DNA of 58,390 nt from an uncultured Candidatus Thioglobus sp. (GTDB lineage Bacteria > Pseudomonadota > Gammaproteobacteria > PS1 > Pseudothioglobaceae): assembly GCA_900180385.1 (NCBI GenBank), contig FXLX01000007.1, forward strand, positions 1 through 58,390, given 5' to 3'. Within the stretch, counting starts at the first letter, position 1, and every line of letters begins with the position of its first letter. The position numbers and the translations under genes are program-made. The notes under the pieces are model-generated. The model searched no databases. It was given only the letters and a program-made list of their open reading frames with translations, and was not told the origin of the DNA. Below, in pieces: positions 18,398 to 27,715 of the stretch.

Positions 18398-19285
18398 TTA
18401 TTTAGCAATTTGAGGGATCAATCGGTCAATGCCAATAGCCACGCCTGAACACTGAGGTAAAGAGTCTTCTAATTGTTTTAAAAAATCCATATCAATCGGT
18501 GCAAAAGATTTATTTAAACGTTGACGCCTGTCATTTTCACGCATAAAAATTCGTTCGTATGATTGTGCCTCTAACAACTCATCATAACCATTAGCCACTT
18601 CTACACCAAATAAATACAATTCAAACCGATGCGCAACCCTGTCCTCTACCTTGGCCAAGGCGCTTTGCTCTGCAGGATAATCATAAATAAAACAAATAGG
18701 TAGTTGCTCTAATTTTGGCTCACAAAGCGCGGTAAATAGGAATATTTGCAGGTCTTCAATCCAATCAAAATCTGCACTCAGTTGATGAGATTTAGCAATA
18801 ATTTTTAACTCATCAAAACTAGTATTAAGAATATCAATCTGTGCAAACTGCTCGAATGCTTGTGCATAAGACAACTTGTGCACTTCGCCTTTAATGCCTA
18901 ACATCTTAATCAAAGAAACGATATCATCCATCAATTGATGACTATCAAAATCTAGTCGGTAATACTCTAACATTGTAAATTCGTTAAAATTTTGTGAACC
19001 TTGCTCGTTATCTCGATACACCTGACAAATTTGATAAATATCACCACTACCCTGGGCAATGAGTTTTTTCATCTCCAACTCTGGAGAAGTGTGCAAATAT
19101 TGGGTTTTTAGCTGAATATCCAGATTAATCTGCACACTAATACTGTCAATATAAACATCGGTTACTGGCGTATTAAGCAGAGAAGCTGTTTGCACTTCTA
19201 GCACTGATTGATCGTCAAAAAATTGACGTATTTTTTTTAGAACATCTGCTTTTTTTCTGAGTGATGAATGAGAGAGTATTGTCAT
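18398..19285 (-). CDS. epmA: Elongation factor P--(R)-beta-lysine ligase
   Basis: EpmA (GenX/PoxA) is a shortened class II lysyl-tRNA synthetase that attaches beta-lysine to EF-P. The 295-residue protein has the class II motifs (LHTSPELEMKKLIAQGSGDIYQ over motif 2, then YRDNEQGSQNFNEFTMLEYYR, and VAIGIDRLI as motif 3) but no N-terminal anticodon-binding domain, as expected. It lies directly downstream of efp. The partner epmB, the lysine 2,3-aminomutase, is not in the window. Confidence 0.93.
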   Translation of the reverse strand: MTILSHSSLRKKADVLKKIRQFFDDQSVLEVQTASLLNTPVTDVYIDSISVQINLDIQLKTQYLHTSPELEMKKLIAQGSGDIYQICQVYRDNEQGSQNFNEFTMLEYYRLDFDSHQLMDDIVSLIKMLGIKGEVHKLSYAQAFEQFAQIDILNTSFDELKIIAKSHQLSADFDWIEDLQIFLFTALCEPKLEQLPICFIYDYPAEQSALAKVEDRVAHRFELYLFGVEVANGYDELLEAQSYERIFMRENDRRQRLNKSFAPIDMDFLKQLEDSLPQCSGVAIGIDRLIPQIAK

Positions 19286-19295
19286 AAATAATTCA

Positions 19296-19354
19296 TTTTA
19301 GTAGATAAGGCAAGGAGAATACAAAACGTATTTGACGAGCCTTATCTACTAAAA
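19296..19354 (-). promoter_or_regulatory. Long inverted repeat between efp and epmA
   Basis: Sixteen-base arms (19296-19311 and 19339-19354, TTTTAGTAGATAAGGC and its complement) match perfectly around 27 bases that hold a second small dyad (AATAC/GTATT). The flanks do not give a long T-run, so it may be an attenuator, an RNA processing site or a weak terminator after efp. Confidence 0.6.
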
Positions 19355-19375
19355 AGGATATTTAGGGCGCTACTA

Positions 19376-19939
19376 TTAAGAGCGACCGGCGTATTCATTG
19401 GTACGCGTATCCACCTTTACTTTCTCGCCAATGCCGATAAACAATGGCACCTGTACCACCACGCCGGTATTCATGGTTGCTGGCTTGCCGCCTGTGCCGG
19501 CAGAATCACCCTTAAGCCCAGGATCAGTATCAACCACTTCTAGAATTACATGATTAGGCGGCGTAACTGAAATTGGATTGTCATTCCAAAGGGTGACCAC
19601 ACACATATCTTGTTCTACCAAATAACCTCTAACGTCATCCATATTGCTATCATTGATAACAAACTGATCAAAGGTACCTGGATCCATAAAGTTCCACTCA
19701 CTGCCATCGTTATACAAGTATTGCATGTTCAGTTCCATCACGTCAGCACCTTCTACAGATTCACCTGATTTAAAGGTTTTTTCCAAGGTTTTTCCAGTGA
19801 TTAAATCCTTAAGTTTGACCTTGTTAGACGCTTGACCTTTGCCAGGCTTACGAATTTCATTACTAATAATTGAGCAAGGGTTGCCATCTAACATTAGCTT
19901 TAAGCCATTCTTAAATTGACTGGTGGAGTAATATGCCAT
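19376..19939 (-). CDS. efp: Elongation factor P
   Basis: EF-P rescues ribosomes stalled at polyproline stretches. The 187-residue protein has the KOW-like N-terminal domain and two OB domains. Lysine 34, in the loop KPGKGQA, is the residue modified by EpmA, and the modifying enzyme is encoded next door, so the beta-lysylated type is expected. Length and ends are normal. The gene upstream on the other strand is a decayed DNA methyltransferase. Confidence 0.96.
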   Translation of the reverse strand: MAYYSTSQFKNGLKLMLDGNPCSIISNEIRKPGKGQASNKVKLKDLITGKTLEKTFKSGESVEGADVMELNMQYLYNDGSEWNFMDPGTFDQFVINDSNMDDVRGYLVEQDMCVVTLWNDNPISVTPPNHVILEVVDTDPGLKGDSAGTGGKPATMNTGVVVQVPLFIGIGEKVKVDTRTNEYAGRS

Positions 19940-20025
19940 TTTTTAACCTATTAAGTGTAAAATTTAAGCATCTTATTTTACGCAAATATCAAACAATACT
20001 ATATTTTGTTTACAAAAATAACCTT

Positions 20026-20413
20026 ATGTCAAATGCTTTAAAAAATAACTCATGCCACCGCAAGCCTCTCTCCGAAATAGAATTGAAGCATAATCAGATT
20101 TGGACTGAAAAAAAAATTAAAAAGTCCACAAAATAAAATCAGGCTTGCAACAATGTTCTCAGGAATTGGTGCAATTGAATTTGCCCTACAAAGATTAAAT
20201 ATATCTAGTGAGATTATTTTTGCCAGTGATAATGATAAATTTGTAAAAGAAAGTTATTTTTCTAATTATGAAATTGATGATGAAAGGTGGTATGACGATG
20301 TTAAAAATATAGATGGAAAAAAATATATCAACAAAATAGACTTGTTGGTAGGTGGCAGCCCTTGCCAATCTTTTTCAATGGTTGGAAAACGAAAAGGCTT
20401 TAAAGTAGTATGA
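20026..20413 (+). pseudogene. C5-cytosine DNA methyltransferase remnant (frameshifted, most of gene deleted)
   Basis: The gene appears to start at the ATG at 20026 (MSNALKNNSCHRKPLSEIEL). After a run of nine A (20108-20116) the sense moves by one frame into NKIRLATMFSGIGAIEFAL, the S-adenosylmethionine motif I of C5 methyltransferases. It reads on to motif IV, GGSPCQSFSMVGKRKGF, with the catalytic Pro-Cys, and then stops within four codons. The remaining two thirds (motifs VI to X and the target recognition domain) are missing. The stop overlaps the next gene's ATG (ATGA), suggesting that an internal deletion kept the original gene end. The later ATG at 20153 would only give an 86-residue fragment. 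It cannot be an active methyltransferase. Confidence 0.8.
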
Positions 20414-21398
20414 AACAACAAAGACGAAACTGGACAAGGAATGAATTAATAGTAGCATTTAATCTTTATTGTAAAATAGCATTTAGCAAAATTAACTACA
20501 GAAATCCTTTAATAATAAAACTATCAAAAGCTATTGGCAGGACGCCTTCTGCTGTCGCCTGGAAGCTTGTAAATTTTGCTAGTCTTGACCCGTCATTAAT
20601 CAAAAGAGGTATTAAGGGTGCGACTAATACAGGTAAATTAGACAAGGTTATATTTGAAGAGTTCCTGAAAATTAGGAAGACTTAGCATTTGAAAGCGAGT
20701 CTTTGTTAAATAATCTATTTAACAAAGAAAATAATGCTACTGAAGATAAACAATTTTTCTTTGAAGGAAAAGAAATTGAGAGAAGTGTAAAAACTAGAAT
20801 TAATCAATCCTTCTTTCGGGATGCCATTCTATCGTCGTATAATTTTAAGTACTGTTTAACTGGGATAGATATTCCAGCATTGCTTATAGCAAATCACATT
20901 GTTCCCTGGTCAAAAGATCCTAAAAATAGACTCAACCCCAAAAATGGCTTATGTTTAAATAATTTACATGATCAAGCTTTTGATCGAGGTTATATTACTT
21001 TTGATAATCAGCTACGATTGGTGCTTTCAAGGCATATTGTAAAAAGTAAGGAAAAATATATTCAAAAATATTTCAAGGAACTTGAAGGAAAAAGTTTAAG
21101 ACTCCCTGATCGCGCTTTGCACCTGATGAACAATTTATCAAATATCATAATAAGAATATATTTTTACATGAATAATAAACTATACGCTATTTATAAAAAT
21201 GGATTTTTTAAAGGAAATGAAAGAGGATCCTCTACATCAGATGCTATTAAAAAATATGTTATTGCCTTACTATTTGAAGATTTTTTAACTGATAAAAAGT
21301 TTATTTCACAATATTCTGCCAAAATAGCAATTAAAGGCACACATTACAAACGGGAATATAGAAAAATCCACTACAACAATATCCTATTTATCCAATAA
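20410..21398 (+). pseudogene. HNH restriction endonuclease gene, broken by frameshift and stop
   Basis: Two open pieces form one gene. The first (20410-20685) gives MKQQRRNWTRNELIVAFNLY and GRTPSAVAWKLVNFASLDP, an N-terminal module I know from a family of HNH restriction enzymes. The second (open from 20676) gives the HNH core: YCLTGIDIPALLIANHIVPW, RLNPKNGLCLNNLHDQAFD and onward. At 20668-20675 the frame changes after four A. Restoring one A gives N-TAG-EDLAFESE, where a tryptophan codon TGG would be expected, so both a one-base loss and a nonsense change are inferred. The TTG at 20703 is not a real start. The gene begins inside the methyltransferase stop, as in a restriction-modification operon. 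About 330 residues when restored. Confidence 0.75.
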
Positions 21399-21642
21399 TG
21401 TTAGTTTTAAATGATAGGGTTAATAGCGGATTATATAAAAAATTTAGGTAAAATTCAACTACTATATTTACACAGGTGTGTGCTGCTTGCTTGACAAGAG
21501 GTTTATGCCCTTTACAGATTAAAAAATGACATACTCGAAACTTGGCATATCTGACAACAAGCTTATACCTTTTCTAATTATGGATAGCAAAAGAGAAGGA
21601 TATTTAAAATATCATAGAGAAAACATACTAAAAAAATAAAAA
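21399..21642 (+). other. 244-base gap between the R-M remnant and sucC
   Basis: The only frame seen is 37 codons at 21526-21639 (MTYSKLGISDNKLIPFLIMD and onward), ending 3 bases before the sucC ATG. I do not recognise it, and it may be chance or a leftover gene end. The region also contains a likely sucC promoter, listed separately. Confidence 0.3.
21491..21518 (+). promoter_or_regulatory. Candidate promoter of sucCD
   Basis: A perfect -35 TTGACA (21491-21496) is followed after 16 bases by TACAGA (21513-21518), a weaker -10. It lies about 125 bases upstream of the sucC ATG and is the best match in the gap. Confidence 0.45.
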
Positions 21643-22803
21643 ATGCACATACACGAATACCAAGCCAAAGGCTTATTTAGACAATTCAACATTAAGACCC
21701 CTGAAGCCATCCTAATTAACAACACATCTGAAGTAGGCAAGGCTTGTGCAGATTTAGGCGGTGCTATTTGGGTGGTAAAAGCACAGGTACATGCTGGTGG
21801 TCGCGGCAAAGGTGGTGGCGTTATTTTGTGTCGCTCAGTTGAAGAAGTTGAGGCGGCTTGCAACCAGCTATTTGGTACACGCTTAATTACACCGCAAACT
21901 GATGCCAAAGGCTTGCCAATTAATCAATTGTTAATTGAGGGTGGACAAAGCATTGAACGTGAATTATATTTAGGCTTATTGGTTGATCGTCAAACTCAAA
22001 GAATCACTATTTTGGCATCTACTGAAGGTGGTATGGATATTGAAAAAGTAGCTAGTGAAACGCCGGATAAAATCATTAAATTTGGCGTTGATCCATTGGG
22101 CGTTTTAAACATAGATGATTGCGCTTCAATCGCCTTTCGGCTTGGTCTTGTCGATTCTTTAAAGGATCAATTCGTAACCACACTACTAGGCTTATATGAA
22201 ATCTTTACCAGTAAAGATGTTAGCTTAATTGAAATCAATCCACTGATTACCACGACTAATAATAATTTACTTGCACTTGATGGCAAAATTGACTTTGATG
22301 ACAATGCCTTATATCGCCATGAAGACATTGTTGAGCTGCGTGATATTTCACAAGAAGACGAAAAAGAAAATGAAGCCAGCGAGCATCAGCTTAATTACAT
22401 CTCACTAGATGGCACCATTGGCTGTATGGTGAATGGTGCAGGCTTAGCCATGGCCACCATGGATTTGATTGAGCATCACGGTGGATCGCCTGCTAATTTT
22501 TTAGATGTGGGTGGTGGCACGACAGCTGATCGTGTTGCAAAAGCGTTCGAGCTAATTCAAACAGAAAAGAATGTAGCTGGCATTTTGGTGAATATTTTTG
22601 GCGGCATTGTACGTTGTGATTTAATTGCAGAAGGCATCTTGCAGGCCATTGAAAAAGTTGGTCTTAATCTGCCAATCGTAGTACGCCTAGAAGGCACTAA
22701 TGCTGCCGCTGGACTAAAGCTATTAGATGACTCAAATGCAGACATACACACCGAAGCAGACCTAACTCAGGCTGCTATCAAAATCGTGGAGCTATCAGCA
22801 TGA
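21643..22803 (+). CDS. sucC: Succinyl-CoA synthetase, beta subunit (ADP-forming type)
   Basis: SucC is the ATP-grasp subunit of the tetramer that interconverts succinyl-CoA and succinate with nucleotide phosphorylation. The 386-residue protein is full length with [34 protein letters not shown] and the C-terminal ligase motifs [10 protein letters not shown] and [10 protein letters not shown]. It overlaps sucD by four bases (ATGA). No 2-oxoglutarate dehydrogenase genes (sucAB) are adjacent, unlike the classical sucABCD operon, consistent with an incomplete cycle in this lineage, though absence from the genome cannot be judged here. Confidence 0.95.
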   Translation: MHIHEYQAKGLFRQFNIKTPEAILINNTSEVGKACADLGGAIWVVKAQVHAGGRGKGGGVILCRSVEEVEAACNQLFGTRLITPQTDAKGLPINQLLIEGGQSIERELYLGLLVDRQTQRITILASTEGGMDIEKVASETPDKIIKFGVDPLGVLNIDDCASIAFRLGLVDSLKDQFVTTLLGLYEIFTSKDVSLIEINPLITTTNNNLLALDGKIDFDDNALYRHEDIVELRDISQEDEKENEASEHQLNYISLDGTIGCMVNGAGLAMATMDLIEHHGGSPANFLDVGGGTTADRVAKAFELIQTEKNVAGILVNIFGGIVRCDLIAEGILQAIEKVGLNLPIVVRLEGTNAAAGLKLLDDSNADIHTEADLTQAAIKIVELSA

Positions 22804-23669
22804 GTGTATTAACCAATAAAGACACTAAAGTCATTACTCAAGGTTTTACCGGCAAGCAAGGCACGTTTCATTCTGAGCAATCTATTGCTTACGGCACGCA
22901 ATTTGTCGGCGGCGTTACCCCAGGTAAAGGCGGGCAAATACACCTAAATTTACCCGTGTTTAATTCAGTCAAAGAGTCTATGGATGTAACTGGTGCTAGC
23001 GCCACCATGATCTACGTTCCACCACGCTTTGCTTACGCTTCAATTATTGAGGCCATTGAGGCAGAAATGCCTGTTATTGCTTGTATTACAGAAGGTATTC
23101 CCGTGCAAGACATGCTTAAAATTAAGGCCAGTTTAAAAGATTCAAACTCAACTTTAATCGGCCCCAATTGTCCAGGTGTAATTACTCCTGATGAATGCAA
23201 ACTTGGAATTATGCCTGGTAATATTCATCGAGCTGGCAGTGTTGGTGTGGTTTCTCGCTCAGGCACTCTAACCTACGAAGCGGTTCACCAAACCACACTT
23301 GCTGGCCTTGGTCAAAGCACTTGTATTGGTATTGGTGGCGATCCAATTCAGGGTATGAATTTTATTGATTGCTTAAAATTATTTGAAGCTGATCCACAAA
23401 CACAATCCATTATTATGGTGGGTGAAATTGGTGGCTCTGCTGAAGAAGAAGCGGCCGAATACATCCAATCAAATGTATCCAAGCCAGTCGTGTCATACAT
23501 CGCCGGACTTAGCGCACCTAAAGGCAAGCGCATGGGTCATGCGGGTGCAGTCATTAGTGGTGGCACTGGTAAAGCAGAAGATAAAATCAAAGCATTGCAA
23601 GCGGCGGGTGTTGCAATATCACCTACGCCAGCTACTATGGGCTCAACCTTAGTAGAATTATTAGCATGA
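22800..23669 (+). CDS. sucD: Succinyl-CoA synthetase, alpha subunit
   Basis: SucD binds CoA and carries the phosphohistidine. The 289-residue protein has the CoA-binding Rossmann fold ([15 protein letters not shown]), the GPNCPG loop, and the active histidine in [13 protein letters not shown] (about residue 246). It overlaps sucC at its start and the next gene at its end by four bases each, so three genes are translationally coupled. Confidence 0.95.
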   Translation: MSVLTNKDTKVITQGFTGKQGTFHSEQSIAYGTQFVGGVTPGKGGQIHLNLPVFNSVKESMDVTGASATMIYVPPRFAYASIIEAIEAEMPVIACITEGIPVQDMLKIKASLKDSNSTLIGPNCPGVITPDECKLGIMPGNIHRAGSVGVVSRSGTLTYEAVHQTTLAGLGQSTCIGIGGDPIQGMNFIDCLKLFEADPQTQSIIMVGEIGGSAEEEAAEYIQSNVSKPVVSYIAGLSAPKGKRMGHAGAVISGGTGKAEDKIKALQAAGVAISPTPATMGSTLVELLA

Positions 23670-24433
23670 AAAAACCTATTATTGTCTTAGGTGTTGGCGA
23701 GCTTGGTAGTGTTTTTGCACGCAGTTTTTTAAAAAACAATTATCCTGTTTATCCAATTACTCGTGAAACCGACATTGATGAATTAGCCAATACCATTGAT
23801 CCAGAATTAGTTCTGGTTTGTACGGGTGAGGTTGATTTACAAACTGCCTTAAAAACCATTCCAGAAAAATGGAAAGATCGTGTGGCAATGATGCAAAATG
23901 AGCTTTTACCCAGAGATTGGGAAAACTATGACTTTGTCAATCCAACGGTTATTTCTGTTTGGTTTGAAAAGAAAAAAGGCATGGATTCAAAAGTGCTTAT
24001 TTCTTCTCCAGCCTACGGCCCTAAAGCTAAAACTCTAACTGAATCGCTGGCTTTGATTGATATTAAAGCACACGTACTGAATTCTGCAGCAGAGCTATTA
24101 TTTGAATTAGTCGTTAAAAATCTTTATATTCTTACCACTAATATTGCCGGAATGGTGATTGAACCAGGTGCTAATGTTGATGATTTACGTAATAATCATC
24201 GTCAATTAATGCGTGACGTATCGACAGATATACTAACCTTGCAAACTCAATTAACTGGTCAAACCTTTGATGAAAATCAGCTAGGGCAAGCCATAATTAA
24301 AGCTTTTGAAGGTGATCTTAATCATGGTTGCATGGGCAGATCTGCTCCTGCTAGATTAAATAGGACATTAGAATTAGCCAAGGAATTTAAGTTAGATGTG
24401 CCAACCTTGGTAAAAATTAAAGCTAACTCTTAG
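23666..24433 (+). CDS. Ketopantoate-reductase-like NAD(P)-binding protein
   Basis: The 255-residue protein begins with a Rossmann nucleotide loop (GVGELG, residues 9-14). It contains MMQNELLP at the position where ketopantoate reductases have a QNG motif, and [14 protein letters not shown] where they have the catalytic lysine and asparagine. It is therefore probably a distant PanE/ApbA relative, a reductase of an unknown 2-oxo acid. Its four-base overlap with sucD suggests a role tied to succinyl-CoA or succinate semialdehyde metabolism, but that is only context. The 3' end overlaps the convergent thioredoxin gene by four bases. Confidence 0.6.
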   Translation: MKKPIIVLGVGELGSVFARSFLKNNYPVYPITRETDIDELANTIDPELVLVCTGEVDLQTALKTIPEKWKDRVAMMQNELLPRDWENYDFVNPTVISVWFEKKKGMDSKVLISSPAYGPKAKTLTESLALIDIKAHVLNSAAELLFELVVKNLYILTTNIAGMVIEPGANVDDLRNNHRQLMRDVSTDILTLQTQLTGQTFDENQLGQAIIKAFEGDLNHGCMGRSAPARLNRTLELAKEFKLDVPTLVKIKANS

Positions 24434-24759
24434 CCATTCATCTTAGCATAGATTTTTTCAATTTCTTGCTCTAATACTAGCAGTGAAAAACTTCGAACTT
24501 CTTCAATAAACTTCTGCTCCATAAAGAACACTTGAACAACAGGCAAAGAAAACACACCGTGCTGTGCGCAAACTTCTTGCAACTGTTCGCAATCAATATA
24601 AACCATTTCTAACTCTGGAAATTTAACAGAATATTTTTCTTCAATCTGTGGCTTAATGGTTTGGCATACGCCGCAATGCGCACCGCCAAATAAAACCAAT
24701 ACAGCATCTTTGTCACGCTTCAATGCATCTAGCTGTACTTGATCTTTCAATTGATTCAT
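24430..24759 (-). CDS. Thioredoxin-family protein
   Basis: The 109-residue protein has a thioredoxin fold with active site CGVC (Cys29, Cys32, in GGAHCGVCQTI) and the cis-proline loop (FSLPVVQVF, Pro73). There is no signal peptide, so it is cytoplasmic. The CGVC pair differs from the CGPC of classical thioredoxin and suggests a special substrate. It is the last gene of the rnf-queA-HIT operon, overlapping the HIT gene by four bases. Confidence 0.88.
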   Translation of the reverse strand: MNQLKDQVQLDALKRDKDAVLVLFGGAHCGVCQTIKPQIEEKYSVKFPELEMVYIDCEQLQEVCAQHGVFSLPVVQVFFMEQKFIEEVRSFSLLVLEQEIEKIYAKMNG

Positions 24760-25112
24760 AAACTCTCTCCTAATTGCTTGAAGAAGCTCTCAAAACTTGG
24801 CAACTCTAATGAAGATTCTCTTTGTTTGGCGCCCCACATCGGCTCTGGAAAATAACTATCGCCTTCAAACCTGGCCATTACATGCCAATGAACCTGTGGC
24901 AACATATTACCAAAAGAGGCTATGTTAATTTTATCCGCCTTAAAGTAAGTGAGCATTTTCTTTTCAACAATATCAATAATTCTGAAAATTTCTAATTTTT
25001 CTTCAGCACTACACTGGCTAAATTCTTTAACCTTGCGCTGAGTAAAAACCTTAATCCATGGGATTTCACTCGACTCAATTTCAACCATTACCAACTCATT
25101 TTCATAAATCAT
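24756..25112 (-). CDS. HIT-family nucleotide hydrolase
   Basis: The 118-residue protein has the histidine-triad region as QVHWHV (residues 73-78) where the first histidine is replaced by glutamine. The central catalytic histidine (H75) and the last (H77) are kept. HIT proteins hydrolyse dinucleoside polyphosphates or AMP conjugates. It is overlapped on both sides (queA upstream, thioredoxin downstream) by four bases, so it is part of the same message. The substrate is unknown. Confidence 0.85.
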   Translation of the reverse strand: MIYENELVMVEIESSEIPWIKVFTQRKVKEFSQCSAEEKLEIFRIIDIVEKKMLTYFKADKINIASFGNMLPQVHWHVMARFEGDSYFPEPMWGAKQRESSLELPSFESFFKQLGESL

Positions 25113-26122
25113 ATTCGCTCCAATAACATAGCATCACCATAAGAAAAAAACCGATATTCATTGTCAATAGCATGCTGATAAATATCCATCATTCGTTGCT
25201 GGCCAATAAATGCAGCCACCAACATCAACAGTGATGACTTTGGCAAATGGAAATTAGTAATCAGCATGTCAATCACTTTAAATTCATACCCTGGATAAAT
25301 AAAAATATCCGTCTCTTCTTTAACTGCTTTTAATTCACCGCTTTTAGCAGCTGATTCTATTGATCTTATTGCAGTTGTACCTATGGCGATAACTCGACCA
25401 CCATTAGCTTTTGTTTGATTTATTTTATCTACCGTCACTTGGTCCACTTCATAATATTCGCTGTGCATTTTATGCTCAATAATGGTTTCAGTTTTAACTG
25501 GCTGAAAGGTTCCTGCGCCCACATGTAAGGTGACAAATGCATGGTCTACACCTTGTTTTTTCAACTGATTAATCAGTTCATCATCAAAATGCAACCCTGC
25601 AGTAGGTGCAGCAACAGCACCCTCTCGCTGTGCAAAGACGGTTTGATAGCGCTCTAAATCGTCCTCTTCATCACTGCGTTCAATATAAGGTGGTAGTGGC
25701 ATATGACCAACTTTATCTAGCAAATCAAGCAGAGAATCAGTTTCAAAATTCAAGGTGTAAAAGCCATTTTTCTTGCTAATAACTTGTGCCGTATCACCAT
25801 TTTCAAGAGTAATAAAACTGTCAATTTTTGGTGCTCTTGACGCTTTAACCATGGCCAGTACTTGCTTGTCATTTAATAAGCGTTCGATCATAATCTCAAC
25901 CTTACCGCCTGAGGCTTTATGCCCAAATAAACGTGCAGGAATAACCCTAGTATTGTTCATCACCAGTAAATCACCCGATTTAATGAAATTCATTATTTGA
26001 TGAAAATGTGTATCAACAATTGGCTTATTTGCCACTAAGAGTCGGGAGTCTGTTCTATTTTGAGGTGGGTTTTGGGCAATTAGTCGCTTTGGCAAATCAA
26101 AATCAAATTCACTTAATAGCAT
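25109..26122 (-). CDS. queA: S-adenosylmethionine:tRNA ribosyltransferase-isomerase
   Basis: QueA transfers the ribosyl part of S-adenosylmethionine to preQ1 in tRNA, giving epoxyqueuosine. The 337-residue protein is full length and starts MLLSEFDFDLPKRLIAQNP. It has MNNTRVIPARL, GAVAAPTAGLHF and THLHVGAGTF-like (FVTLHVGAGTFQPV) motifs. Its start overlaps the rnfG stop by 14 bases, placing it in the rnf operon at the position where rnfE often sits. tgt is not adjacent. Confidence 0.95.
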   Translation of the reverse strand: MLLSEFDFDLPKRLIAQNPPQNRTDSRLLVANKPIVDTHFHQIMNFIKSGDLLVMNNTRVIPARLFGHKASGGKVEIMIERLLNDKQVLAMVKASRAPKIDSFITLENGDTAQVISKKNGFYTLNFETDSLLDLLDKVGHMPLPPYIERSDEEDDLERYQTVFAQREGAVAAPTAGLHFDDELINQLKKQGVDHAFVTLHVGAGTFQPVKTETIIEHKMHSEYYEVDQVTVDKINQTKANGGRVIAIGTTAIRSIESAAKSGELKAVKEETDIFIYPGYEFKVIDMLITNFHLPKSSLLMLVAAFIGQQRMMDIYQHAIDNEYRFFSYGDAMLLERI

Positions 26123-26771
26123 GACTTATTTTCTTTAATTCCCCCTGATCAGACCTTGCCTGCTCAGGGGGTAGAGTTTTAATAAGATGTGGCTTTTTGG
26201 AAAATAATTCTAATAGTTGATAACTAGCAGTGACAATTGCTCTTGGAGTAATTGTAGCGCTTGTAAAACTATCAAACACACCGCCATCACGTGTTACTTT
26301 CCACTGATCTACATTTGGATTAGACAAAGACAAGCCGCTAAATTGCTCAATCCAATTTGATTTCCGAGTTTCAATTTTATCACCTAAGCCTGGTGTTTCT
26401 TTATGTGCAATCACTCGCACGCCAAGTAATTTTTGGTCAATGCTCACACCTGTCAATAGGCGAATATCACCACTATAGCCATTGGGATAAGTATGCTCAA
26501 GCAAATATGCAAAGACTGTTTGGTTACGCTTGGCAGGATAGATACTGATCTTTTGTTTAACACCATGAAGCATCATTTCTTGGGTGTATTTATCTTGCAA
26601 AATATCGTTATCGTAACCAGAAACTAGCTCACCAAGACGCAAAATAAGCAGTTGCTCTTCGTTGTATTTGATTTGCTCTTCAGTACTATCTTGAGTCCAA
26701 TTAACAAAAAAAATACTAACCAAGGTAAAGACAAATAATAATGCGCCCGATTTTAAAATTGACCTAATCAT
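26109..26771 (-). CDS. rnfG: Rnf electron transport complex subunit G
   Basis: RnfG is the membrane-anchored periplasmic flavoprotein of the Rnf complex, which moves electrons between ferredoxin and NADH coupled to an ion gradient. The 220-residue protein has one N-terminal membrane helix and the covalent FMN motif as FTSATITPRAIV (around residues 170-182), close to the S/T-G-A-x-T consensus. It overlaps rnfD by four bases and queA by 14. Confidence 0.93.
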   Translation of the reverse strand: MIRSILKSGALLFVFTLVSIFFVNWTQDSTEEQIKYNEEQLLILRLGELVSGYDNDILQDKYTQEMMLHGVKQKISIYPAKRNQTVFAYLLEHTYPNGYSGDIRLLTGVSIDQKLLGVRVIAHKETPGLGDKIETRKSNWIEQFSGLSLSNPNVDQWKVTRDGGVFDSFTSATITPRAIVTASYQLLELFSKKPHLIKTLPPEQARSDQGELKKISHAIK

Positions 26772-27715
26772 GATTTTCCAAATGCTTTTGGCTGGGTGTA
26801 ATAATCAATCAAAGGCACTGTCATGTTTAATAATAATATGGCAAAGGCAATGCCATCTGGATAGCCACCAAAACTGCGGATAACCACAACTAAAATACCA
26901 ATCAAGAATCCATAAATTAACCGACCTTTTGGCGTGGTGCTGGCAGAAATTGGATCAGTTGCAATAAAGAATGCAGCCAACATTGTGCCGCCCAACATCA
27001 AGTGGTTTTGTATGGGTAAATGCTGTTGCGAATCAAACATTGAAATCAGTACTGCCATAATCAATATGCCAGATAAAAATGCCACTGGAATATGCCAAGA
27101 AATAATTTTACGCGCTAGTAAATAAACACCGCCTATTAGGAAGCCCGCATTAATCCATGCCTGAGCACTAGAATGTATTTGCAAGGTTGTTAATTCACGA
27201 CCTAAAGACAAGCTTGTTTTAACATCATCTAATCGCGTTGCACCACTTAGACCATCAAAATGTAACAATTGAAATATTACTTCAACAGCTTGATTAAAGC
27301 TTAAAAAATCAACCGGCCATGTGGTCATTTGCAAGGGATAGGATATCAATAAAAAAGCGTACCCCAACATGGCCGGGTTAAAAGGGTTATTACCTAGGCC
27401 ACCGTACAACTGCTTACCAAAAATAATAGCAAACGCCACACCAACAACTACTATCCACCAAGGTGCAATAGCTGGAATAGAAATGGCCAGTAAAATACCG
27501 GTTAACACTGCCGACCCATCACTAATAGAGTCTATTACTTTACGTCCACGCAACGCAACAAAGGCCGACTCAAAAACGATTGCAGAGATTGCGCCAAGTA
27601 ATATCTGAATAATCACGCCCCAGCCAAAAAATACATAAGCAGCACTCACGCCTAAAATTAGCGCGTAAATCACTTGCCTCATAATTTGATTGGTATTTAA
27701 TCCAGTGCTATGCAT
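26768..27715 (-). CDS. rnfD: Rnf electron transport complex subunit D
   Basis: RnfD is the integral membrane flavoprotein of the complex. The frame is open from 27757, but the ATG at 27715 gives [15 protein letters not shown], has AGGAAG just upstream and makes an 8-base overlap (ATGCATAG) with the rnfC stop, the same arrangement as at the rnfB-rnfC junction. The product is 315 residues with about nine helices and the FMN attachment site GLSGATRLD. Confidence 0.93.
   Translation of the reverse strand: MHSTGLNTNQIMRQVIYALILGVSAAYVFFGWGVIIQILLGAISAIVFESAFVALRGRKVIDSISDGSAVLTGILLAISIPAIAPWWIVVVGVAFAIIFGKQLYGGLGNNPFNPAMLGYAFLLISYPLQMTTWPVDFLSFNQAVEVIFQLLHFDGLSGATRLDDVKTSLSLGRELTTLQIHSSAQAWINAGFLIGGVYLLARKIISWHIPVAFLSGILIMAVLISMFDSQQHLPIQNHLMLGGTMLAAFFIATDPISASTTPKGRLIYGFLIGILVVVIRSFGGYPDGIAFAILLLNMTVPLIDYYTQPKAFGKS

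Noticed and set aside
20153..20413. ATG at 20153 as the true methyltransferase start
   Set aside because: Upstream codons NKIRLAT in the same frame fit the usual lead-in to motif I, and a better start exists at 20026 across a poly-A shift.
20703..21398. HNH frame considered as an independent gene with TTG start
   Set aside because: Sense continues upstream across a frame change into the 91-codon frame, whose module normally forms the N-terminus of the same nuclease family.
21526..21639. 37-codon frame just before sucC as a leader or gene
   Set aside because: No recognisable feature or ribosome-binding site; kept only as a note on the gap.
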